From Thermomonospora catenispora (lineage in GTDB: Bacteria > Actinomycetota > Actinomycetes > Streptosporangiales > Streptosporangiaceae), in the NCBI RefSeq assembly GCF_006363815.1, contig NZ_RRYT01000003.1:214996-278995 (forward strand): 64,000 nucleotides of DNA, in the 5' to 3' direction. The translations under genes and the position numbers were made by a program. This document shows positions 57,834-64,000 of the stretch, piece after piece. The notes below the pieces were generated by a model. It did not search any database, was not told where the DNA came from, and worked only from the letters and a program-made list of their open reading frames with translations. Numbering within the stretch: position 1 is the first letter of the stretch; every line of letters starts with the position of its first letter.

Positions 57834-58023
57834 CCCCGGCCGGAAGACGCCTGTCCCCCGCGGCCGAGCCCGCATCCGCGCCCGGCCGGTGGGGCGGCCG
57901 CCGGCGCCGACCGGTGCGGGGCGCCGTCGACCCCGCCCGGACCTGTGGTCCGAATTCTTGGTGTCCCTGTCCTTCAGACTCGGCCCGACCGCCGCACGGT
58001 GCACCGCGGAGGGCGCCGTTGCA

Positions 58024-58057
58024 CGGCGGGCGGCCCATGCGCATGGGCCGCCCGCCG
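58024..58057. terminator. Perfect 34-bp palindrome, bidirectional terminator
   Basis: 17-bp arms (cggcgggcggcccatgc and complement) abut with no spacer, between the convergent methyltransferase gene and the gene ending at 58095. The central GC bases would form the loop. Confidence 0.75.
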
Positions 58058-58094
58058 GGCCCGCATCCGGAGCGCCGGCGGGCGGGGCCGCCGC

Positions 58095-58676
58095 TCAGTG
58101 GTAGAAGCAGATCAGGTCGCGCTTCATCTCGTCGCAGGTGCGCAGCCAGTCGTGGATCTGCTCGATGGCCCCCCGGGCGTCGGGATCGGTGACGGCCTCC
58201 GGGTCCATGGCGTCGAACTTCTCCAGCAGGGGCGGTATCTCGGCGAGCGTCGTGTGACCGATGTTGGGGAAGTCGTCGGGGGACGGCAGCCCGAACGGTA
58301 TGGGGCCGTAGATCAGGTCGGTGGGGTCGAAGTGCACGCCCGCCCGCTTCAGCTCGCCGTGCACCACGTCGAACCAGCCGAACCGCATGCCGCTCCAATA
58401 GTCGTTGGGCAGCCACGTGCTGTCGTTGAGGAACTCGCACAACAGCTTCAGGCAGTACCCGTAGACCGCGCCGGCCTCTTTGTCGTACTCCTCACCCATG
58501 ATCATGTGGCGCAGAGCGTCCCTGGCCGACAGGGTGTCCCCCATCATCTCGTCGAGGCGCGCCAGCTCGTCCTCGGCCCGGCTCACCAGCGTGGTGAAGA
58601 GCCGCTCCTCACCGGAGCCGACCACCTTCTCCAGGGACTCCATGCGGACGGCGTACGACATGATCGCGTAGCTCAT
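58095..58676 (-). CDS. DUF7691-like protein of unknown function
   Basis: 193 residues from ATG 58676. The opening MSYAIMSYAVRMESLEKVVG and the middle LLCEFLNDSTWLPNDYWSGM and FGLPSPDDFPNIGHTTLAEI match an actinobacterial family that recurs in many copies without known function. It ends DEMKRDLICFYH. Soluble and acidic, no signal or membrane segment. Its codon use is less GC-biased than the neighbours. Single gene. Confidence 0.8.
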   Translation of the reverse strand: MSYAIMSYAVRMESLEKVVGSGEERLFTTLVSRAEDELARLDEMMGDTLSARDALRHMIMGEEYDKEAGAVYGYCLKLLCEFLNDSTWLPNDYWSGMRFGWFDVVHGELKRAGVHFDPTDLIYGPIPFGLPSPDDFPNIGHTTLAEIPPLLEKFDAMDPEAVTDPDARGAIEQIHDWLRTCDEMKRDLICFYH

Positions 58677-59080
58677 GGGATCCGTTTCCAGACTCGGGAT
58701 CTTTACGGATCTTCGATGAGCGCAGGTGTGATCGGGTTCATCCGTCCGAGGCGTCGTCCGCTCCGCGTCCCGGCGGCCGTGCGGCGCTGGGAGGCACGCA
58801 ATGGATTCCGTGGATTCGGCGGACCCCGGCGGAGGCGTCCGCTCGGCGGTCCCGGCAGGCCCCTCAGGGCCGACACGGCCGGCGGCACGGCTTTGCGCGG
58901 GGACGGCCGGTCGCCGGCCGACCCGGGCCCCGCGCCCACGCGGCGAGGCGCCCCGCGCGGGGCCGTGCCCGCGGCGCGACGACGTCGCCGGACGCGCGCA
59001 TGAGGGCGTTCCCCGCACGGGGCCGTGCCCCTGGAACGCGGCGGTCCAGGGGCACGGGCGGGGGTGGGACGGCGCAGGGA
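58677..59080. other. Intergenic region, no gene seen
   Basis: 404 bp upstream of the DUF7691-like gene and downstream of the secreted-protein gene. It contains the promoter region of the former (AT-richer at 58680-58740) and the terminator at 59023-59057. The middle is very GC-rich with several short hairpins and no convincing coding frame. Confidence 0.5.
59023..59057 (-). terminator. Terminator of the secreted-protein gene
   Basis: 13-bp perfect arms (ccgtgcccctgga and complement) with a 9-nt loop, 23 bp beyond the stop. Confidence 0.75.
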
Positions 59081-59548
59081 TCAGTGGAAGGTGAAGGTGA
59101 CCGAGTCGATGGTCTGGGTGTCGGGGCACAGGAGCCGGTTGGAGGTCTCGGTGGCGGTCAGCCCGCCGCCGGTGTAGGTGCGTCCCGTGCCCTGCCGGTT
59201 CACCGTCGCGTTCGTCACCCGGTACGAGCAGGTCCCGACGATCGGGGCGCTGACGCTGACGTCGATCTGCGGGGAGAAGGCGGTCCCGGCCGCATCGTCG
59301 AAGGAGACGGTGGGGCTGGCGGAGAGGGTGACGCTGATGCCGCCGCTGCTGCAGGAGGGGTGGACCGTGGTGTGGTCGACGACCAGCGTGTTCGGCGGCA
59401 CGTCGCTGGTGGTGGCGTTCGTCCAGGAGCAGGTGACGCCGGCGGCGGTGACGGCGCCGTCGACCAGCCCGGTGGCGGCGTGGGCCGGGGCGGCCGTGAC
59501 GGCCAGGGCGGTGAGGGAGATTCCGGCGAGCAGGATGGCGGATCTCAT
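59081..59548 (-). CDS. Small secreted protein of unknown function
   Basis: 155 residues with a clear signal peptide (MRSAILLAGISLTALAVTAA, cleavage after AHA near 25). The mature part is Thr/Ser/Val-rich, looks like a beta-sandwich, and has four Cys (GVTCSW, HPSCSS, GTCSYR, LLCPDT) that could form two disulfides. The end SVTFTFH is typical of beta-strand export proteins. No catalytic motif. GAGGAAG precedes ATG 59548. Possibly a surface or inhibitor-type protein. Confidence 0.82.
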   Translation of the reverse strand: MRSAILLAGISLTALAVTAAPAHAATGLVDGAVTAAGVTCSWTNATTSDVPPNTLVVDHTTVHPSCSSGGISVTLSASPTVSFDDAAGTAFSPQIDVSVSAPIVGTCSYRVTNATVNRQGTGRTYTGGGLTATETSNRLLCPDTQTIDSVTFTFH

Positions 59549-59705
59549 GGGCTTCCTCCTCGGGTGTGCGCGGTCCCGGAGCCGCCGTTCGGCGCGGGCC
59601 GCGGGGGTGGTTCGTGTTCGCGGCACCCGGCGAACGTGAATCTCCCTCATAATCGGCGGGATCCGCGGCGGCCGACCCGTCCATGGAGGACAGTTTTATT
59701 CGCCT

Positions 59706-62492
59706 TCATTCGCCCATCCGCCGTCCGCATCGGATGCACCGGCAGACATGCGTCCCGCCCGGCTCCAGCGCCTCGCCCAGCTGCCGCCTGCTGCGCACCC
59801 CGAGCTTGCGCATGGCGTTGGCCAGGTGGAACTTCACCGTCCGGTCCGACAGGCACAACTCGGCGGCGATGTCGGTGTTGGTGCGGCCGGCGGCGGCCAG
59901 CGCGGCGACCTCCCGCTCCCGGGGCGAGAGCCGATCGCCGTAGCCGGGCCGGCCGCGCCGATGGGGGACCGGCAGACCCGCCGCCCGCATGAGCTGCTTG
60001 GTCCGGTCGGCGTCCCAGACGGCGCCCAGACCGGTGAACGTGCGCCACGCCTGCCGCAACGACTCGGCGTCCGGCGCCCGCCCCGCCGCCATCCGGCATC
60101 GGGCCTCGGCGACGCGCGCATGCGCCGCCAACCGGGGATCCGGCAGCTCCGCATACCGGCGGCGGGCCCGGCGGTAAGCGGCCGCCGCCCCCTCGAGGTC
60201 GCCCGAGCGCTCCCGGCGGCGGGCCTCGGCGACGTCCAGCGCCGCCAGCGCGAGCGGCGCGTCCCGGCCGGCCACGCCGGCGCGATACCGCGGCAGCACC
60301 GCCTCCACCAGCTCCATCGGGGCGAACACCAGCAGCGGAGCCGCCCACACCCACGCCCCTTTGCGGTCCAGCGCCTCCGCCGCCCGCCCGGCGAGCGCCC
60401 GCCCGACCTCCAGGTCCGTCCCCGGCGGCGCGATCCGGGTGAACTCCGCCGCCGCCTGCGCGGCGACGGCCAGTTCCCCCACCTCGCACGCCTCCTCGGC
60501 CACCGCGCGCAGCATCCGCCGCGCCCGCCCCAGCCGGCCCCGCTCCGCGGCCGTCTGCGCCGCCAGCAGCCGCCCGCCCAACCGCTCGTCGCCGTCCCCG
60601 GCGGCGCCGTCCGGGCGGGCCTCGCCCAGCGCCCGGCGGACGCGCAGCCCGGGATCCCCGGCGCGGTCCGCCAGCTCCACGGCGCGCCCGTAGTGGCCCA
60701 GGTGGAAGGCGTCGTCGGCCAGGGCGCGCAGGGCGCGGACGATGTGCCGGTCGACCTCGGGCCGCTCCCCGGTGACGGTCAGTGCGGCGGCGGCCGACCA
60801 GCCCGCCGGATCCCCCTCGGCCAGCGACAGGCGGGCGGCCCCGGCCGAGACGATCGCCCGCGCCAGCGGGTCGGCGGACCCGGCGAGCACCGCACGGGCC
60901 TGCTCCAGCGACGCCCGTTGCGCCGCCAGGTCCAGATCCGGCAGCCGGTCCGGCCTGGCGAGCACGGCCAGCGCGATGGCGTGCAGCCCGGGACGCCGGG
61001 CCAGCTCCGGCAACGCCGCCCGCAACCCGGCCACGGCCTCGGCCGTCCGGCGCTCCGGCTCGGCGGACTCCACCAGCGCCCAGGCGCGGAGCAGGGACGC
61101 CTCGGCGCGTTGGGCCGGCGTGGCGTCCTCGCAGGTCTCGGCCAGCACGGCGAGGGTCTCGGAGTCGACGCGGCCGCCGTGCAGCGCCGCCCACCCCAGC
61201 TTGATCGCCAGCTCCACCCGCCGATGCCCCGTGACCGCGCCCGCCCGCAGCACGGCGAGCAGACGGGCGTGCGCGGCGTCGAAGTCCCCCGCCTGCGCGG
61301 CGATCCCGGCGGCGACCTCCGCGCTCGCCGCCCACCCTCGCCCGTCGCCCGCCCGTCGATGGTGCTCCACCGCCCGCACCAGCAGGGCCGCCCGACCGGT
61401 GCGGGTCAGCTCGCGGGCGGCGCGGGCGTGCAGCCGACGCCGCCGGGGACCGGGAATGGCGTGATAGACCGCCAGCCGAGCCAGCTCATGGCGGAAGACG
61501 ACGACCCCGCCGACGGAGTGCTCCCGCACCAGCCCGCAGCGCACCGCCGCCGCCAGGGCGGCGTCGACCCGGGCGGAGTCCACTCCCGCGACCCCGGCGA
61601 CCAGCTCGGGTTCGGCGGATTCGGCCAGCACGGAGGCGGCCTCCAGCACGACGATCCCGTCCGCGCCCAGCCGCCGCGCCCGCGCCGTGATCTCCGCCCC
61701 GACCGCGGGCGGGACCAGCGCCGCCGGATCCGCGCCGTCCGCCAGGACCCAGCGGCCGTCCACCGGGCGGAGCAGACCGCGTTCCCGCAGCAGCCGCAGA
61801 TCCTCGCACACCGCTCCCGGCACCCCGCCGTGCCGGCGGTAGAGCAGGTCGGCGAGCCTCCGGGGAACCGCGGCGTCCGCCCCGAGGCATGCGGCGGCCA
61901 GCCGCCGGGCGCCCGCGGGGGAGAGCGGCGACAGGCGGATGCGTCGGGCGCCGGGGACGGTCTCGGCGGCGTCGCAGGTGACCACCACCGCCAGCTCCGC
62001 GGGGGGTCGCGCGTCGATCATCCGCAGCAGCTCGACGGTGTCCTCGTCGGCCCACTGCAGGTCCTCCAGCACCAGGATCGTCGGCCCCAGCGCGGCCAGC
62101 AGCTCCGCCATCGCCCGCACCAGCCGGTGACGGCGCATCCGCGGATCGCCCAACGGAGGCGGGAGCGGCGGCAGGACGGCGGCCAGATCCGGCAGCACCG
62201 GCCGCAACGCCCCGGCCAGCGGTCCCAGCGGACGCGCTGGCGGACGGTCCACCCCGGCCAGCGCCTCGATCACCGGCCCCAACGGGCAGGGCGCCAGGGT
62301 GGGGCCGGCCCGCCCGACCAGCCGGAGCCGTCCGGCGAGCCGCGGATCGGACAACGCCTCGCGCACCAGCCGGGACTTGCCGACGCCCGGCTCGCCCGCC
62401 ACGACCGCCACGCCGGACGGCCGGACGAGCGCCGCGACCAGAGCCGCCAGGTCCCCGTCGCGTTCCACCAGCGCCGGATCCCCAGCCCGCAT
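59706..62492 (-). CDS. LuxR-family regulator of the LAL (large ATP-binding) type
   Basis: 928 residues from ATG 62492 (GGAGG 8 nt upstream). N-terminal AAA-type ATPase with Walker A AGEPGVGKSRLV and Walker B ILVLEDLQWADEDT, a long helical, TPR-like middle, and a C-terminal LuxR helix-turn-helix ([40 protein letters not shown]). LAL regulators often activate secondary-metabolite or catabolic genes in response to a ligand sensed by the middle region. No obvious target is adjacent. Two palindromes lie just upstream. Confidence 0.92.
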   Translation of the reverse strand: MRAGDPALVERDGDLAALVAALVRPSGVAVVAGEPGVGKSRLVREALSDPRLAGRLRLVGRAGPTLAPCPLGPVIEALAGVDRPPARPLGPLAGALRPVLPDLAAVLPPLPPPLGDPRMRRHRLVRAMAELLAALGPTILVLEDLQWADEDTVELLRMIDARPPAELAVVVTCDAAETVPGARRIRLSPLSPAGARRLAAACLGADAAVPRRLADLLYRRHGGVPGAVCEDLRLLRERGLLRPVDGRWVLADGADPAALVPPAVGAEITARARRLGADGIVVLEAASVLAESAEPELVAGVAGVDSARVDAALAAAVRCGLVREHSVGGVVVFRHELARLAVYHAIPGPRRRRLHARAARELTRTGRAALLVRAVEHHRRAGDGRGWAASAEVAAGIAAQAGDFDAAHARLLAVLRAGAVTGHRRVELAIKLGWAALHGGRVDSETLAVLAETCEDATPAQRAEASLLRAWALVESAEPERRTAEAVAGLRAALPELARRPGLHAIALAVLARPDRLPDLDLAAQRASLEQARAVLAGSADPLARAIVSAGAARLSLAEGDPAGWSAAAALTVTGERPEVDRHIVRALRALADDAFHLGHYGRAVELADRAGDPGLRVRRALGEARPDGAAGDGDERLGGRLLAAQTAAERGRLGRARRMLRAVAEEACEVGELAVAAQAAAEFTRIAPPGTDLEVGRALAGRAAEALDRKGAWVWAAPLLVFAPMELVEAVLPRYRAGVAGRDAPLALAALDVAEARRRERSGDLEGAAAAYRRARRRYAELPDPRLAAHARVAEARCRMAAGRAPDAESLRQAWRTFTGLGAVWDADRTKQLMRAAGLPVPHRRGRPGYGDRLSPREREVAALAAAGRTNTDIAAELCLSDRTVKFHLANAMRKLGVRSRRQLGEALEPGGTHVCRCIRCGRRMGE

Positions 62493-62530
62493 GACCGGAA
62501 CCTCCTGCCGCGGAACCGCCTCGAAAGCCC

Positions 62531-62544
62531 CGTCGTGCACGACG
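62531..62544. promoter_or_regulatory. Palindrome CGTCGTGCACGACG upstream of the LAL regulator
   Basis: A perfect 14-bp palindrome 39 bp before the start codon. Possible operator. Confidence 0.5.
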
Positions 62545-62564
62545 GGCCGGCACCGAGTGTCGTC

Positions 62565-62583
62565 ACGGTCCGTAACGGACCGT
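62565..62583. promoter_or_regulatory. Palindrome ACGGTCCGT-A-ACGGACCGT upstream of the LAL regulator
   Basis: A 19-bp palindrome with perfect 9-bp arms, 73 bp upstream of the start. Its size and symmetry fit a dimeric regulator site. Confidence 0.55.
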
Positions 62584-63388
62584 CATCTCGCTGGAATGGT
62601 CACACGGTGGAATCGGAAAGTCTAGGATGAAACGGACATGCTGTGGGCAGATGCCAGCGGGAGCGCCTCCGTTCAAGCCATATGTGACGAAGCCCTTATC
62701 AGGCAATGACATGTTTCCGCTGCCATGGAACGGCGCGGTGCACCGCACGACGATTCCGGCGCCGCCGCGCATCCCCAAGGCGGCCGGCCGGGTACGGACG
62801 ATCGATCCGTGCAGATTCCCGAATCCCGATGGGGAATCGCGCACCCGGCGCGCCTTGCGCGGAAAGGAAACGCCTCCCTTTCCGGGCGCGTTCGGCCCTC
62901 GACGCGTTCGGCGCCGCACTCGGCGCACCCGGAGCCGCACCGGACCGCGGCGCCGACCGGGACGACGCTCGGTGAGCGGAGCGGCGGGCGAGACCGGGAC
63001 GAGACGTCGGACGACCGGTGCGACCGGCCCTCCGGCGCGGTGCGACCGGTTCCCGGTGCGCGGATCCGGCGAACGTCGGAGGGCTCACCGACCGGCCCCG
63101 GCCATGCGGCCGTCGACGCCGGTGACGGGCCCTCGGCCCACCGGACCCGAGGACCCGCCGGCTCCCGCGCCCCGGCCCGAGGGGCTCACGCGGGCGCCGC
63201 CGCGCCGGACCCGCGGACCCATCGACGGCCCTCGCGGCCTCGAGGGCGCGTGCGCCGCCGTTCCGCACCTCCCGCCACCGACCCGGACCTGCGCAAAGAG
63301 GCTTCTGCGGCTCCGGCGGTCGTTCCCCGCGAAAGAGGACCTGTAGTCTCCCTGCGGCCGGGTTCTTCGCGTAAGGACGGTGGTGCTC
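62584..63388. other. Intergenic region of about 0.8 kb, no convincing gene
   Basis: The first 130 bp are AT-richer and probably hold the LAL regulator's promoter. The rest is GC-rich, Arg/Pro/Gly-coding in every frame, lacks a frame with third-position bias, and contains small hairpins (for example GCCCTCG/CGAGGGC at 63228-63247). A short leftward frame from about 62712 looks accidental. Confidence 0.5.
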
Positions 63389-64000
63389 ATGGCGAGCCTG
63401 TTCGAGGCCGCACAGCTGGGGATCGAAGAACGCCCCGAGGACCTGCACTATCGATTGACCGATCCCGGCAGGGGCACCGTGGTCGCCGAGGTCTCCCCCG
63501 TGGTCGTCATGGAGGCCTCACCGCCGCCGAGGGGATTCGCCTGGCTGAAGAGGGTCCTCAAGGAAGGGACGGTGGGACGCCTCTACAGGGCGGCGCGATA
63601 CCACATCCCGCGGGTCACCCTCAGGGTCGCGGATCCACAGAATTCGACCCTCTTCTACATCGACCGTGCGGAGAAACTGGTCGACAATCCCGCTACTCCG
63701 CAATGCGCGATCGTCGAACCGTCCGGGAACGTGCTCGGGTACGCGGTCAGCGACCACTACAAGGCCCTGGACCCGATGGACCGGCCGGCGGGCCCCGATG
63801 GGGTCGTCACGCTGAGCGGCCGGTTCTACCTGCGGAACCGGAACCAGGAGGTCGTGGGTGAGGTCGTGCAGCGGGTGCGGTGGACCATGGATTCGCTACG
63901 GCGGGACCTGGCCCCCGGCGACCACGCGGTGCGCATCGTCGCGCCGGACGGCACCGTATGGGCCTGGATGAGAGAACTCGGCAGCCCGGCGCTGGAGATC
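63389..64000 (+). CDS. Protein of unknown function, 3' end outside the window
   Basis: 204 codons are present without a stop. ATG 63389 follows AAGGACGG with 8-nt spacing; GTG 63383 is too close to it. Seen: MASLFEAAQLGIEERPEDLH, repeated short beta-strand-like segments of the form I-V-x-P-x-G-x-V (AIVEPSGNVLGYAV, RIVAPDGTVWAWM), and a basic central region GFAWLKRVLKEGTVGRLYRA. The paired strand motifs recall LURP-one/scramblase-like beta barrels, but this is only a resemblance. Codon use is less GC-rich than neighbours. No signal or membrane segment. Confidence 0.7.
   Translation, partial: MASLFEAAQLGIEERPEDLHYRLTDPGRGTVVAEVSPVVVMEASPPPRGFAWLKRVLKEGTVGRLYRAARYHIPRVTLRVADPQNSTLFYIDRAEKLVDNPATPQCAIVEPSGNVLGYAVSDHYKALDPMDRPAGPDGVVTLSGRFYLRNRNQEVVGEVVQRVRWTMDSLRRDLAPGDHAVRIVAPDGTVWAWMRELGSPALEI

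Noticed and set aside
62563..62712. Short minus-strand frame beginning MSLPDKGFVTYG
   Set aside because: Weak ribosome site, no codon bias, and it runs through the palindromes upstream of the LAL regulator; more likely non-coding leader.
62627..63346. Plus- and minus-strand frames of 240-380 codons in the gap before the last gene
   Set aside because: All are Arg/Pro/Gly/Ala-rich with no domain and no third-position periodicity distinct from the background.

Overview
The window is very GC-rich, with strong G/C bias at third codon positions, and carries actinobacterial gene families throughout: an MbtH protein, DmdR1/IdeR-type iron boxes, an S-adenosyl-dependent methyltransferase of the DUF574 type, and LAL-type LuxR and PucR regulators. 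It reads as chromosome of a filamentous actinomycete. The predicted siderophore and the overall gene content would fit Actinomadura or another member of the Thermomonosporaceae; that placement is inference. No rRNA, tRNA, CRISPR array, insertion sequence or phage gene was recognised.

Region 1 (1-18.9 kb) is iron acquisition. Two iron boxes precede one giant NRPS (C-A-PCP-C-A-PCP-C-A-nMT-PCP-C-PCP). Its third A domain has the exact ten-residue code of N5-hydroxyornithine. A third iron box precedes an operon of a siderophore-binding lipoprotein, MbtH and a siderophore-interacting (ferric reductase type) flavoprotein. Gly, a beta-amino-acid-like code, N-methyl-hydroxyornithine and an A-less final module together suggest a madurastatin-like hydroxamate. 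Between the two parts lie a TauD-type dioxygenase behind a 25-residue cysteine-leader peptide with an attenuator-like hairpin, and two membrane proteins.

Region 2 (18.9-28 kb) holds three small cytoplasmic genes, a 3-hydroxybutyrate dehydrogenase with a PucR regulator, an MFS exporter translationally coupled to a MerR regulator, and two secreted esterases. One esterase is a type II PHB depolymerase. Depolymerase, oligomer hydrolase and dehydrogenase would turn external polyhydroxybutyrate into acetoacetate.

Region 3 (28.4-39.1 kb) has two complete ABC importers of the branched-chain amino acid (Liv/HAAT) family in opposite orientation, separated by a catabolic-type glutamate dehydrogenase gene.

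Region 4 (39.3-54.9 kb) is an aerobic benzoyl-CoA (box) pathway: boxC, boxB, a benzoate-CoA ligase, a ferredoxin-NADP reductase and a 7Fe ferredoxin that together could replace BoxA, a TIM-barrel amidohydrolase and a PaaY/gamma-carbonic-anhydrase-like protein in one minus-strand operon. A divergent aldehyde dehydrogenase (BoxD role) and PaaX-type regulator follow, then a beta-oxidation pair (enoyl-CoA hydratase, 3-hydroxyacyl-CoA dehydrogenase), a PaaI-like thioesterase, a second benzoate-CoA ligase paralogue and a further acyl-CoA ligase. The second Liv transporter directly downstream is probably the aromatic-acid importer.

Region 5 (55-64 kb) is looser: a protein of unknown function, an alpha/beta hydrolase with a class I methyltransferase, a DUF7691-like protein, a small secreted protein, a large LAL-family LuxR regulator and, after about 0.9 kb without a convincing gene, an unidentified gene that runs off the window end.
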